Below are positions 12,701-26,156 of a stretch of 64,000 nt of DNA, one piece after another; position 1 is the first letter of the stretch; every line of letters starts with the position of its first letter. The notes beneath the pieces were generated by a model that was not told where the DNA came from, searched no databases, and worked only from the letters and a program-made list of their open reading frames with translations. The stretch is from positions 186,001 through 250,000 of the forward strand of contig JAVTVJ010000829.1 in the NCBI GenBank assembly GCA_034509425.1, written 5' to 3'. A program made the translations under genes and the position numbers. The stretch is from Eopsaltria australis (taxonomy: Eukaryota > Chordata > Aves > Passeriformes > Petroicidae).

Positions 12701-15700
12701 TTGGCTTCCTTTTCTGGGATGGTACAGATTGGTCCTCCAGATGAGGAGGACCACAGAAGGGCCTGGCGTTATCACTTATTTCCTGTCACTCTCACAAACT
12801 ATCCCCAAAACTAGATGTGTATTGGTGCTAAATGGATGTGCATCAGCTTGTTGGGCAGGACATTTGAAGAACATGCTTGTTTTAGGGCATCCTCAGCTGG
12901 TTCTCCCACTGTTCAGGATGCACAGGAGGAAGCAGGTCCAGGTGAGCAGCTCTTACTAAAGGCAGCCAGAGAGACACATGCCTTTCTTGGGGCTCTCTCC
13001 ATGCAAGATGAGACCTCAAATTCCAAATTTGAAAAAGCTAAATTAAATTTTACCTCATATTCAATTGCATGATCTTGATACAAAAGTAGAGAAGATCTTA
13101 ATAGGCTGTGCAAAAACCACACATTTGCATTTGACTGGGTAACATCCACAGGGGCCTTGGATCTGGCAGAGAAGAGTGAATGGCATTTTCTTGGCTTGCG
13201 GCAATCTCTCTGCCTAATGTTTTGTGATATTTCCTCTGAAATGTTAACAATTAATACCCAGTATCTTTTTATTTTTCCTAGCACTCCTGAATCTGTGAAA
13301 TAAATGAAACATGAGCCATGAATGCAGTCAGAAGAGAGACGCATGCTGTTTGTGGGTTTTGTCTGCACTATGATCACTTACTACAATTTAACACAGCTGA
13401 TGGTCTCTGGCTGTGTTTCTTAAGACAGTAACTTTAACTGCAAGAACAGTCCTGATAACCTTCCTTCTTTCCTTGAAACAGACACTGTACAAGTGCAATG
13501 TGGAAAGCTTTTTGTGTCCATTCTTTCAGTCTAAACTGTGTCTCCTTTATTAAATATCCCCTTTCCTTATGCTTTCCTTTTACAACCACTATTTTCAAGA
13601 ATAATAGTGTTGTTAAAACCTAAGGGGTTGGTTTGTTTGTTTGTTTGGGGGTTTTAATGCTATTTCTAATAGATCATATTTGCTTTCTTGCATTGAAATA
13701 AAAGATGAGGAGTTTGAGAGATGTAATTCTGCAGTTCAGAGGTATAAATCAGTAATTAAAGCACATTACTGTTAAAACAGAGTAAATTATATGATAAATA
13801 AGTGCATAAAATGCAGGAGAAGGCTTTTTTCTCAGTAAGAGTCACCAAATAAAGCAGTAGACTTACAGAAAAGAAAACATGCTTGATCCAGCTTTCTTCT
13901 GAGGACAAAAATATGCTACAGATTTTTAGAGCTGGTTTTAGAGTTTTGTTTGTTAATGCAAATGTATTTCATTTCCTGCTAATTAAAAATTGTATTGTAT
14001 ATTGAATTTATACTAGTAGCACAAGGGACAATAATGAAATGTAACTCAATTTCATCAAGGAAATAAATGAGAACTTGTAGTCTGGATCATATCATGACTT
14101 CCAAAATTTGCTTTGTATAGATTAGGGGAGGCATTGTTGTTGGCTTGGGTTTTAGAACAGGTGGAGTGTTTCGATTTTTTTCTTTCCAGAAAGGTTAATT
14201 TTGTATTTAAATGGAATCCACTTCAAACTACCAAGCATTTCAGTGCAAACTGCATTGTGTTCTGAAAAGCACTTTACACCTTATATTTGAAAAACTCCAT
14301 TTGAGAAGTCTGCTTCCAGGTATTGCACCTAAAGCCTGAAAGCAACAGAGGTGATACAAAAACGGATGAACTCCTGAGAGAAAGCACAATCTTAGCCTGA
14401 TTGCCTGTTTAATTTGCTCAGCTGCAGCTAAACTTGTTCTAAACACACACTAACCAGGGCAAGTTTAAGTGAGGTCTATCCCAAATGCTAAACACCCACT
14501 TTAGCAGGGTTCTCTGCTCAAACTAATGTGCTCTGTCATGGATTTATGGCCTCAGCAGAAAATGACAGCGAGGTCCGTCGGCTTCTTGTGGTAGATGAAT
14601 GATGTTACTGAAATTCAGTAATCTATTAGAAAAATGATATAGGAATAGTTCATATTGCTATTCAACCCTCAGCCCTTCACCAATTTGGTATTTTAGTTTT
14701 AAAAATGTCTAATGAAGGAAGAGATTAGGGAAGCAGTGAATCATTACCCCTGCTCAGCTGGGTAGGGCCTTAGAAAAAGGAAGTGTCATTGGCCGTACCT
14801 TCCTAAAGAAGGAGCAAAACAACTTTCAATCTTTCCAAAGCTATTTAAAATACATGGGGGTTGGTACTTATGTAATATTTATTATTCAGATTTAGCACTG
14901 CAGTAGCACCTGAAAATACTAAATATCAGAATCCCAAAGCGCTCTGCATTGTAAAAAATACATCATAGGAGACAGTCCTTTCCTCAAATGGCAATCTAGG
15001 TAGTCACCAAAAAGAAAAAAAAACAAAAACCTAACAAAAAAAAAAGCCCAAAAAACCAAAAAGAAACAAACAAAACAAATCAAAACAAAACAAAACAGAA
15101 GTATCCATGCCCACAGAAGTTAAGAAATCTGTGGCAGAACCAAGAGACCCTCCAGTCCAGCTGTTGATCCTGTACCTTTATGAAATTTTTCAAATACTAT
15201 TTAGTATGTTCTTTATAACATTCTAGGTTTCTTCAGGGTTTAAAGAGAAAACCATGTTTGTAGGAAGGTTAAAGGCAACAGTCTCATTGCACACATGGCT
15301 CCACCAGCTCCCACTGTTTCCATGGACACACTAGTTAACATCTGACGTTTTTTGATAGTGTCTTTTGACAAGGTTATTTCAGAGAAAACTGGAAAGGTGA
15401 CAGGACAGGAAAGTTGATAGTAGAGAAATACAGGTTCTGTGAAACCAAGTGGAGACTACTGATTTTAATAGGGTATTTACTCACTCAAGGAAAAGATAGA
15501 ATTTCTTTTATATGTTCTAAATATTTTCATAATTTACCTTTCATCTTTATTGTGTTCTGCCAAAATATTTGATAGGAGTGTTTGAGCTCTCAATTAGCTG
15601 TGTAAAATGAGATATTATCTTGTCATCTAATTTTTAATTTCTTTTGATTCTGTAATTTGCAAAGGAAAAAGAATTAGTACCTGAAGTAAGCTCCTGGCAG

Positions 15701-16114
15701 TGACTGCAGCCTTTTATGGCCCATGTTCACAGCTATACCCAGCCTCTGATTTCTTCACTGTCATCATTTACAGCATCAAAGGGACAGTTAGCTCACTTCT
15801 GCTCTGTTCAAAAAATCAAAGCAAATTCATTAAATTATATATACATGTACTTGACAGTTTGTTTTAGATGTCTTACTTTAAAACCCAGTGGAAAGTATCT
15901 TGCTTTGATATAAATAGCACTTAGTGTGGTCCAAAAAACCTAAAGGGATATATTTTTATAAAGCTGGTTTTTGCATCTCAGAATGAAATGCGCTGTCATT
16001 TCCAAAATGGTGAAAAAAATGAACCTTTCACATCACTTTCCAAAATAAATAAAACCTCACTAATACCTATTTTGTTCTTATAGAGAAAGAGATGATTTAT
16101 GGGAGCTTCAGCCA
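9703..16114. other. AT-rich sequence without recognised genes
   Basis: Nothing codes for a family I recognise. The longest reverse-strand open frame (12913-13377, 154 codons) has no known motif, no exon signals and a composition expected by chance. Small low-complexity patches include an A-rich AAAC run near 12325-12350, a GTTT run near 13629-13648 and the larger A/C tract at 15006-15098. Sequence near 13950 carries the octamer ATGCAAAT, an isolated match. Confidence 0.5.
15006..15098. repeat. A-rich low-complexity tract, (CAAAA)n-like
   Basis: About 93 bases made almost only of A with scattered C and a few G, ending in repeated CAAAA units. It is strongly strand-asymmetric. It may be a decayed poly(A) or simple-repeat expansion. 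No retrogene or SINE body is recognisable immediately upstream, so its origin is unclear. Confidence 0.75.
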
Positions 16115-16465
16115 AGAGCCTTCTAGGGAGACCTCAGAGCAGCCTTCCAGTACCTACAGGGGACCTACAGGAGAGCTGGAGAGGGACTTTTTACAAGGAT
16201 GTGTAGTGACAGGACAAGGGGTAATGGTTTTAAACTGAAAGATTTAGACTGGGTATAGGACAAAATTCTTTCCTGAGAAGGAAGTGAAACACTGGAACAG
16301 GCTGCCCAGATAAGTTGTGGGTGTCCCATCCCTGGCAGTGTTCAAGGACGGATTGGATGAAGCTCTGAGCAACCTGGTCTGGTGGAAGGCTGCTCCTCCT
16401 ACTCATGACAGGAGGATTGAAACTAGATGGTCTTCCAACACAAGCCATTCTAAAATTCCATGGCA
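16115..16465 (+). mobile_element. CR1 LINE 3'-end fragment
   Basis: The sequence follows the bird CR1 3' end in order: GGAGACCTC, then the CTTCCAGTACCTA and GAGAGGGACTTTTTACAAGG segments, then GACAAGGGGTAATGG, ACTGGAACAGGCTGCCCAGA, CATCCCTGGCAGTGTTCAAG and GAGCAACCTGGTCT. It finishes with a decayed ATTCT...ATTC tail. It is 5'-truncated, as most CR1 copies are, and retains the end of ORF2 plus the 3' UTR with many substitutions and a small loss just before the tail. No intact reading frame remains. The 5' limit is approximate, since similarity fades around 16100-16120. CR1 generally leaves no clear target duplication, and none was found. Confidence 0.93.
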
Positions 16466-17846
16466 TGGTTCTAAGGCACACAACTCATTGCTCTACTTTG
16501 AAGAGCCTCTGGGAGTAAAAGAAAAGAGAAAGTAAATGAAGAGTCTCCATGGTCACAGATAAATGAAGATCATCTGCTGAAAACAAAACACCAAGAGCTG
16601 CTCCTGAACCATTAATATGAGCACACTAAAGTAAAAATCTCAGTCTCAGATAAACCAAACTGCAGATCTGATTACCTCAAGTCTCATGTGGCTATGGGCT
16701 TTGAAATAAAAACTTGACTTCAGATGGAAAGGTCAAATATGGAGATTTTTCACAAACTACCATTATGGATCTGGGCACCTCTACTCAGTTACTCTGATGG
16801 TGTATCTTTTCATTAAATCACAGACTTTAATGGCTTCTATAAGCATCCATATCTGATTTAAACTTTTGGGAAAAAAAGCTAGCAATTTTTTCATTAAATA
16901 ATGTGACAGAAATATTTCAGATCCTATTGCCTTGCTTCTGCAAAGAAATAGTTCATGTCTGCTTCTTGTACTGGCATTGTAAAACTCTAATATTTGGCCA
17001 CCTAGATTAAAATAAAAGATTACATATCAGATTAATGATTAATGCACTATTAATAATTAATCTCTTAGATAAAAATAGCTTTATTCAAGAAAAAATTCTT
17101 ACATAGGGGTCAGTACCTAAAATAATTGGATTTATATTATAAGATCTAAGATTGAAACTTTAGGTATGTTTCAAGGGCAATAATATCACAATAACGACAG
17201 ATGGATAATTCTATTTTTGTAATTATTTTTGTCAGAGATTTTTCCTTCCTTCAGACACCTATGCTCCCTGTTGCCATTTCTTGCCTGTGATATTTTCTTT
17301 TCATGGCTATATGAGGAAAATGTGTCAGATATCCAGCCTGACCAAGGTCTGATTTAGCAGTTTGTAGAAAAAGAGGAAACAAAAGGACAATGGTTATGAT
17401 TTGAATAAGTGTCTAAGAACCAGGACAGTTCAAAAATGTAACAAGGCTGTGGTTTTTAGTTGGAGTTACACCCCATCCAGAAGCAGAAGTAAAAGGTATG
17501 GTCAGAACCCATTGATGTATGGAGAAAAAACCCAAGGAAGAAATTACAGGGGCTTTTTATGTTACAGATTGCAGGAGTGCAGTGCTGCACTGATCAGGTA
17601 CTATCTGATCGTTGACAACTTTAAAATTTACATTATAGTTTACATTATTTTCAGAAATGCTGTTTTTTGTAAGACGCCAAGAGGGTTAGTGGTCTGAGCT
17701 AAAGGTCTTAAGCAGTTTACTTCCAAGGTAGAATACAAAAAAATTTACCTATTCCCTATCTCAAAATAGTAATGTGTATCTCATAGGTTTATTGCTCTGT
17801 TCCTCCATCCTCCTAATTCCGCTTCACCCATTCTGGCCTCATCAAG
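16466..17846. other. Unique AT-rich spacer between CR1 and SINE
   Basis: No gene or repeat is recognised. An open frame at 17401-17697 (98 codons) has no family resemblance. The stretch around 16840-17060 is AT-rich with several TAATTA/ATTAAT motifs. Confidence 0.45.
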
Positions 17847-18000
17847 ATCTGTTCTAACTCAGTTGGTCAGAGCATGTTGCTAATAACACCAAGGCTGTGG
17901 GTTTGACTCCCATATGGGCTGTTTGCTTAAGAGTTGGACTTTTGATGGTCCATGTGTGTCCCTTCCCAGCTCAGAATACTCTGTGATGTTTCTGTGATTC
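17847..18000 (+). mobile_element. tRNA-Ile-derived SINE with CR1-type tail (TguSINE1-like)
   Basis: The head (about 17847-17919) matches tRNA-Ile(AAT) closely. It contains the A-box TAACTCAGTTGG (17855-17866), the D-arm GTCAGAGC, the anticodon loop GCTAATAAC, CACCAAGG, and the B-box GGTTTGACTCC (17900-17910; consensus GGTTCGANTCC with a decayed CpG). The tail (about 17955-18000) reads GTCCCTTCCCAGCTCAGAAT and then CTCTGTGATG...CTGTGATTC, the 3' end shared with CR1 LINEs, which lets the SINE borrow CR1 reverse transcriptase. This fusion is what has been described as TguSINE1 in passerine birds. Most head changes are C to T or G to A at ancestral CpG sites. It is not a working tRNA gene: the 5' and 3' acceptor arms do not pair and the head runs into the CR1 tail. 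The family name rests on memory of the published architecture. Confidence 0.85.
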
Positions 18001-21000
18001 CAGTAAGCCAGCTGGCCAGGACACAGCCTCAGTTATTGCCCCACAAATGCCAGTCTCATTTTGCTGTTAAAGACCTTCCTTGACACAGCTTTCACAAGCA
18101 CTGCTCTGAAACCAGTGCTTTCCCAGACAAGAGACATTAGTGGCCCCAAATTGTTCCTAGTAAGCAGTTTGGATGAAGCCTTCCTGCCTTAGGAAAAATG
18201 AGTTATCAGCATGGTACTGGTTACGTCACTTGCACTCAGGGCCCAGGAGAATGTCCTGGACCAATTTCCTCAGTCACTGTCTGAAAAGGCTGAGAAAAAG
18301 TAGAAGTTGTTGACACTGAAAAATGAGATAAGGGAGTCCCAAACAGCTTTCACAGGCTCTACTCTTCCCCACAAGACACCTTCTCTCTGATGACTTTTTT
18401 GCAAAAATAAGGAATGGTGGCAACATGGAAACTTCATTTCACATGTTAAAATAATCAGTTCTTTATACTCTGTTAAGTGTCTATTTAAATAATGAATAAC
18501 ATTTTTGTTAATACTCTAACAGCACAGCACACCTCTACTTAACAAATATCAGAAAGTACAGAGCAGTGGAACAGCCCTATACCATAGGTGACCCTATATC
18601 CAAGAATTGCTTCATGTTATCCCTTTGAATGAAAATATCAAGCAGTGTTTGAAGAACTGGGAGACCATGTCCTCATCAAGCAGCAAAGAGCAGCGGGTGA
18701 CACCTCACTTATATGCTACTGTGCAGCCACTTTGGCTATATGCAGTGTAAGTAGAAATTGTCTCTCCCCTCTATGGGTTCCTTTGGAATAGTCCATTTTG
18801 TCACTGCCCTACCTCCCCCTCAGCTGTTTGTCCACAGGTGAAGTGAGCTGTTTGCTCCTCTCCTCGAACATTTCATGATGGAAACTTGTTTCTCTGTTGT
18901 TTTGTGAGCAGTGGTGAATTGTCACAAGCAATTTTGTGACCTGGGGGAACAGAGAAATGTAAAAGGTATTTCAGAGACAGTCACCCAACTGTATGTGCTG
19001 GTACTCAGAGACTTAGTCTGGGTCTCTGAAGTCCTGAAACAGCACTCTAAGCACTGAGCTGTGTACCTTCTCCTCAGCCTTACCTCTGATTCAACACAAT
19101 TTCAGAGCAATGAACTTCCCAGACATTTAGGGATATGGGAGTGACGATCTCTCATCGTGAGCATCTCTTGCCAGGCAGTCAGTGGCAGGGAAACAGGTCT
19201 GAGCTTTGTCAGGAATCTCAGCTATTGAGACAAGGAAGTCTTGGTGCTGAAATGAGAGAAAGTGAGTCAATGACGAGGAACAAAGTCACACTAGGTCAGT
19301 CACAGCTTCAGCCCACTCCTTCCTCACAAACACACAGGGTTTGGACATCTATATAGCTCTCTACTTCAAATAACAGTGGTTTATTGGATAGAGTTTACAG
19401 GAAACTGAAATATGCCTTAATAGGCTGGTTATGTGGGCTCCAGAGACCTCGGATAATTAGGATTTCCTAAGACAGCATGGCAGCAGGAAAATTGCATGAC
19501 TCTTAATGGAACATTTGCCGAGAAAAAGTGACCTTGACTATTTTCTGGAAATGAATTTTCGGTGCAGCTTGAAAGTGAAACCAAGTCTATTTGTGTTGAC
19601 TATGAATATTTGTCAACACTGATTTTAGAATGGGTAAAAAGTTGTATTTGTTCCCCTACAAATCTCAAACACAAAAGATGAAAATTAAAATCTGAAACAA
19701 GAAACAGTCTGAACAAAGAAATAGGTTCCATTTTTAGTAAATAAGATAGTTTACGGATTTATACTCTTAAGTTTTTATTAATGGAACCCATTAATAGTAA
19801 GAATATTGTAATTTAACATTGTTGTTTAAAAATAACACAAAAACTGTTCTTTTTTTTTTTCAGTTGTACCTTTGCCTACAACTGAATTCATAGTTATTGC
19901 ACATAATTAATATTGACCAGTTAAACGAAAGATTTATTGCATGATAAATTAATATCCTTACTACAGGAAGAATATTTTGCCTATGTCCAAGATACCTGAA
20001 TTAATTCCTGTCCTTTGAGAAACAACATTTTTAAAATTTATTGTACCTGTTTCTTACAGTTCAATAAACACTTCAGGAATATATATGATTGCTGATTGTG
20101 ACAGATATAATTTTAACCACTGTGATAAATATGAAAAATAGTCACCATAAGAAAAATGAAAATGTAATGAAAGGCAGACAGACTTGTAATAAAGGAAGGA
20201 TAGTAAATGCCAGAAGCATATTCCTATTAGATGCAAAAATAGTGTCATATAAAAGAGGCAAAGTTAAATGCTTTACCATTACTGTAATTTCAATTCAGAA
20301 AATGAAATTAAATTGCTAACAGCAGCTACTGCTGGAAGGTAGAAGATAGTTAATTAATTTAAGCTAGGTAACAGTGATCTTAGTTTACCTGGGGTACAGT
20401 CTTGCTCCCCCTGAAGTTACAGCAAGATCAAGCTTTAATGAGGTTCCTGATATCAGTATCCTGATATGTTTGCACAGTTCTAAGAAAGGAAATTATGAAA
20501 GTCATTGGAAATTTTAACCTTCTCCAAAGCCTGTGTTCATATCTAACCTGAGAATGTAGGTACTATTTACATTACTGCATTGTTAATTACAACTATGTAA
20601 AAAACATTTCAATCAAAACATATTTATTATAAAAACAGTACTTTTGACTAATTGCATTTCATCAAATGGCTTTGTTTCCATGGAAATGCATTACTTGTAA
20701 AAAAATATAAAGTTCTAAAAGCAGAAAAGCTCCCTCAGACATCCCTGTGTGTACCATTTCTCCACTAGCCACACAATTCTCATCAGACTGAATGCAGTTC
20801 ACCAGCAAAAGACTGTGATGCTCATGGGGAACAGAGCCCAGAGCCCAGCCTGAGGGGGTCGTGGGCTGAACCACTGCACCAATAATTCCCAGGAGACAGT
20901 GTGCTTAGTTTCACAGACAATTTTCCAGATCTTAGGTGTTGATTTTGTTGCCAAAAAAAAAAATATTTAAAGATGAGATCTAAGAAAAATGGACAGTCCT

Positions 21001-24000
21001 AGTAACAGGCAATATTGTTCCAGGGCCATACCCCCAGCAGATGGGAGCTAGACCACATCCTTTTCTATCTCTGCATCAGCTGCCTCACGCTCATTTCCAA
21101 CCAGTAATCCATTTCCAACCCAGTAAAAATGTGATGTCCATATTCATAGCAGAAAGGCATTCCTTTCACTGAAGGTAGTTCCACAGAAATGCATTAATCA
21201 GCATTCCTAGAGTGTCCCATCACCAAAACCAAGCAAAGATATGTATACAAATCAGAAAAAGATTTAGAAATACTTTATTCCTTTTTGCAGAAATGTTTCC
21301 TCTATCAAAAAATGGTCATAGTACTGAATATTAGTACTGCAGTAGATCATTGGGGATATGAAATATCTTAGGCTGGTAGTTTTTTGTTGTTTTGGGGCAA
21401 ATTATTTTGCATTTCCAAAAGTTAATTAATTCATTACAGAGAAGAAGTTTGAAAGCAAAAGTTTAAGGGAGTCTATAGCTGGTCCCAGAAATTTTCATAA
21501 AGGTGGAAGGAAAATTCTTTTGAAATTTCTTCCAAAAAAAATAGGTCAGTATTATTTCAAAAACCTTGAGATCCCATAGATTTGTGATAGCTCCACTTTG
21601 GTCATACTTGGAAAGGGCAGATAAATATTTATGGAAAAATACTTCAGATGCACTTTATAGAGTGCTGCTACTTGAGCCAAATTTAAAAAAAAAAAAAAAA
21701 ATTAAAATATGTCACACCAGCCAAAAATCAAGGAGCCCACCACCCTTCCTGGCATGTTCAGAGAGGCAGAAGAATCATGATTAATGCTGCAAAGACCCAT
21801 GACTTTTAGCTGTGCCAGAATGAAGTACAGGAATACACTTTGGGTACCTGAGCTTCCATCCTTTCCCCTTTGAGACCACAAACTGTTAGTCTGAATGCTT
21901 TTATCGCTCAAGCTATCAAGTCAGAGGTCAAGTCCTTGGCCATTTAATACTTCACTAGTCAGAAACACTGCGATCAAGAGAATGTACACCTTTAAATACT
22001 CATTATCACAAAACAGGCTAGGGTCAAGGATGTTGTGCTTTCACTGTTATTGAAAAATTGCTAAGGTATATAAACCAAATGGAAATGAAAAGTTTTATGT
22101 ACGTACATATACAGACCAGTAAGCCAGTGATGACACTGATTTCACAATTTTCACATGATATTCCTCGCAAATTTCTATTAATTCTCTTCAAATTTTGTCA
22201 TATTTTTACATGCTACAGAATTTCAAATAACTATAAGAAGATTTTGCAATAAATCTTAAACGATGATGAAAATAATGCACATGTTAACCAGGAAATAAGT
22301 GTGTCACCATGGTAGAAATTATCAACTTTCCACAAGCTGCAGAAGATTTGTCAGAGTAATTTACTGAAGAATATCTCAATACAGAGACACATTTGCAATA
22401 GAGATCCTAATCAAGAGTGCCCATTAAACAGAACTGAGCATATGCAAAACACTGAGCACCAAAATAGTGCCTGATTTTACAAATTTACTTATCACCAATT
22501 CTGATCGAGCATCTCCCAGGGAAGTAGTCAGTCATTCCAAAAGCTGTATGAAACAGCAGCAGTCAGAGAGAAAAGAATGAATAAGCTTATGAAATGACAA
22601 GCACTGTGTCGCTTGCCAGCGTTTGCTAGTTCACAGCACGTACATCGCAAGAGCACAGTACTCATGTGTAAAAGCACAACAGGAACTATATTACAAATTA
22701 ATATACAAGTGCAGATTACCTAAACCAAAAATGTGGTCTACACGAATCTTGTTTACAAAGCAATGATACCTGCATATTTTGACAAGGTTTCCATCCTCAA
22801 GATTTGGAAGTGATTAACTTCCGGTTAAATACTGGAAATTGTTCTCACCTTTCATCAGGAAGTAAATCAGACTGATTCTTCGAACCAGGATAGAAATACT
22901 TCATAAAATTGTGCCTTTTGGAGTCTTGGCAGTGGTCACAGTGGAACTGAGAACAGTGGAGAGAGCTAATCGTGCAGTTCCAACCAGAAGTCCTTTACTT
23001 ATTTTTGGAAAACTTTTACAAGTTTCTGTGCTGATCCTGTGACTGGAACTTGCATTACCTGAATCAGATTTAAAGTTCTGTACTGGGCTTTTTAAAAGCA
23101 AAACTACTGTGGATAAATATAACTAAGAGATGTGCTACCAACTGCAGAAAAACCTAGCTAACACAGGAATTATTTTCCGTATACATATTGATATTGTGCA
23201 TGGATGCATTTTACTTCTTGATAAAATATTAAGAGTAATTTTCAGGTGAAAAAACTATGCTGTAACTCATATGATATCCACATTTTTGGGCAAGACTCTC
23301 ATGTCATCTGAGCATCCACTTCTCAAATATACCATTTCCTTCCTTCTCCATATGGAACAGAGATGCATGAAATGAGGCTCTGGCTGAGATATATTTTGGT
23401 TTTTTGCTTGCTTATTATGGACAGACAGAAGTAACACATTGGGTCACATGGCTTCCACAAACTATTCTGCAGTTTGTTTTTATTCTTTTGGCAGCAGAAA
23501 TGCAGGAAACAGTTCCAAAAATCACATACAGAAAAGACTAGATAAAGCACTGATTTCTTCTGTTGCTGTTGATGGCCAATAGACTGTTTCAAATATGAAA
23601 GAAACTATTATACAAAAATCAAATGAAAAGGAAATAAGAAAATATGAAGAGTGAAGTTTGATGAAAATACAGATACTGCAGTAAAAAGGTTGAAAGAAAC
23701 TATGATTTTGCAATTACATGCGATTACCTGTGCCTGTACACATTAAATTACAAAGTTGCTATTTTCTTTCTGTTATAAATCAGACAGGACTTATTTATTA
23801 GGAATTTCAATTATGCATTTACACACCTTTAGTCACACATAGATTGTATATTTCTGCTGTACGGCTTTTTGTGATAGATTTTCCATATGAAATAGTCTAT
23901 TGGTCATGAACTTAATGGAAAATAAAATATCAATGCCTTGTGAATGTATTCATTCTGCCTTGTAATTGGTATTTACAAGCTAGTGATCATTCTCTCACAG

Positions 24001-25394
24001 ACAAAAAAAATTCAATGGCAAACATTAGATGTGTCACAATTTCTATGCACCTCTCTTTACCACTGTATTCTTCTCTAGTTCAGAATTCAGCAGTCTGAGG
24101 TGGGTAATAGATGTTTCAAGTTCCTTTGCCTTACAATTTTTTCATGACCTTTTATTCTTCAGTCACAAACAACTTTTTAAACTTTTTTCCCATACTTAAG
24201 CAAATATTAACTTGTCAGCTTGTACCTAAATTTCACCAAGTTTTTGCTACTGTGCTTGATTTTAAAGCACTTTGATGATTAAAATGTGTGTCTCCTGGAA
24301 AATGAATATTACAAACACAGAGTAATGTATTCCAACAGTGAATAATGAATAGCTAATAAATGTTATTAAACCAGAAGGATGTCAAAAAGGCAGTTTAGCT
24401 GTCATTAAAAGATCACACTCTCTTTCCTTCATCTGCTACATACAGCATCTTATAGCCAACAGCACAATTTGGTAACATCATCTTTAGATGTAAAGAGATG
24501 CTACTATTTGATTCATCTCTTTGAGAAAATATTGAAATCCTAATGAATGCTAAAGGTTTCAAGTGATACAGTAATAATCAAGTGTATTTGTGACAGAAAA
24601 TTAATTATTCTTTGTTTGCACAGAGAAAGTACATTGTTCTGATTCTTAAGTGATCATTTATTTTATATCCACATATTTCTATATTCCAGGTGTCTAAAAA
24701 TGTTTAAGACTGTGAAACTAAGAAATGGTCCCTAGAACCTTAGCCTTGAGAGGCTGTAACTACACAGCCTTCCCATGTCTGGGAAGAAAACCACTTCAGA
24801 AAAAAAATGTCAACAGAATCTTTGGATCCCTTCTATTGGGCTGCTGCCCACTGATCTTCGCCCACATAACTGCAACCTTTGGCACTGAAAAAAATTCTGA
24901 TTTCTGTGCTTAACAGAGAACCTCAAGAGCACACTTCGAGGAAGAATACAAGTCAAAAAGCAGTTGTATGCCATACAAAGGATTTTTCACCTTGTTAGAA
25001 ACTGCATTGTATTCACCTCATGATTCTAGCACTAAGGATTCATTTTTACCGATATTTCTTAAAAGGTATATTTCAAGATACTAATAATCAAAATAAATTT
25101 TATAAAGGAAACAAGAATTAACACATGACATATTGATGTGTACTTTGCACCATGAAAGAGTTTTTAGATCATCTACTGAGATACAGGGGAATCTGGGTCA
25201 AGATCCCTTCACAGCCTGATGGGAGGTAAGTCTGTAACCTCAAAAGATTTCCTTGTCTAGTGGAGTATCAGTTATTCTGGGTGAGGTACCACCACAGCTG
25301 ATCCGTTTGGTATGGTGAACAACAAGATTTATTTAGTCAGAGGCACACCAGAAGAGAATTTTAGAGATGTCTCAAAACTTCATCCATTTTACAG
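18001..25394. other. AT-rich sequence without recognised genes
   Basis: The only repeat candidate is the MIR-like remnant at about 18975-19066. Homopolymer A runs occur near 20955-20965 and 21686-21702, and a T run near 19849-19860. Several open frames of 60-90 codons show no family signature. Sequence from about 23590 to 23700 is A-rich on the plus strand, which explains the phenylalanine- and serine-rich frames opposite it. Confidence 0.5.
18975..19066 (+). repeat. Possible ancient MIR-like SINE remnant
   Basis: The segment runs GTCACCCAACTG, then CTCTGAAGTCCTGA, then CAGCACTCTAAGCACTGAGC. This follows the order of the 3' half of MIR-type amniote SINEs, where GTCACACAGC is followed by GTCTGACTCC and then GCTCTTAACCACTACGCTAT. 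The match is degenerate and short, so a profile search is needed to accept it. No upstream half could be traced. Confidence 0.35.
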
Positions 25395-25770
25395 CACTGG
25401 ATTGGATCAGCCTCAAGAAGAGATGACTGAGAGGGGACCTCATCAATGTCTGTCAGTATCTGAAGGGAAGGTGTCAAGAGGATGGAGCCAGGCTCTTCTC
25501 AGTTGTACCCAGTAACAGGACAAGAGGCAAGGGGCAGAAACTGATGCACAGGAAGTTCCACCTGAATATGAAGAACTTCTTTACTGGGTGAGTGACTGAG
25601 CACTGGAACAGATTGCCCAGAGAGGTTGTGGAGCCTCTCTCATTGGAAGTATTCAAGAGTCATCTGGACTCATTCTTGTCCAATATGATCCAGGTTCACT
25701 CTGCTTAAGTAGAGAGGTTGGACTAGATGTACCACTGTAGTGGCTTTGAACCTCACCTGCTCTGTGATTC
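25395..25770 (+). mobile_element. CR1 LINE 3'-end fragment, well preserved tail
   Basis: The order and wording of the bird CR1 3' end are clear: GAGGGGACCTCATCAATGTC, GCTCTTCTCAGTTGTACCCA, GTAACAGGACAAGAGGCAAG, AGTTCCACCTGAATATGAAG, AACTTCTTTACTG, GAGCACTGGAACAGATTGCC, CAGAGAGGTTGTGGAG, GGTTGGACTAGATG, and the terminal CTGTGATTC at 25761-25770. It belongs to a different CR1 subfamily from the copy at 16115, as shown by the GTTGTGGAG and GGACTAGATG segments. It is 5'-truncated and contains the last codons of ORF2 and the 3' UTR only, with no open frame of significance. The 5' edge is approximate. Confidence 0.95.
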
Positions 25771-26156
25771 CTGTGGGGTGTTTTTAGACCTCTTTCCCTG
25801 CCCTTTTCTAGGCATTGTCCTAGAAATCATAGCTTGAAAAACTGTTTTGAGAGGACCTGCTGCTCTTCCCTGCTCTATCTCTCCCTGTCTGGGGAAATGA
25901 TGCCTCATGTACCTTGTCTTTGCATTTTTTCACAGGCACATCCCTCTGACTCCCTGGACTAATCTGACCCAAATCTGTTCTGGGTGGAACTGTCCTACCC
26001 TGGGAAAAGCTGTCTGGAAAAGTCCCTCTTGGTACAACGCCATAGCCCAGGGCTTTTTTGTCACTTGATATTTTAAATCAAACCTATTACCAGAAATATT
26101 ACTAAAACTAACAATTACCTCTATCAACTTGTCTTGTACTTTCATCTGTGATCTTC

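Noticed and set aside
12913..13377. 154-codon reverse-strand open frame
   Set aside because: No family resemblance and no exon signals; composition follows the local base content.
17847..17920. A tRNA-Ile gene
   Set aside because: The A box, anticodon loop and B box are present, but the acceptor arms do not pair, CpG sites are decayed and the sequence runs straight into a CR1-type tail, so it is a SINE head.
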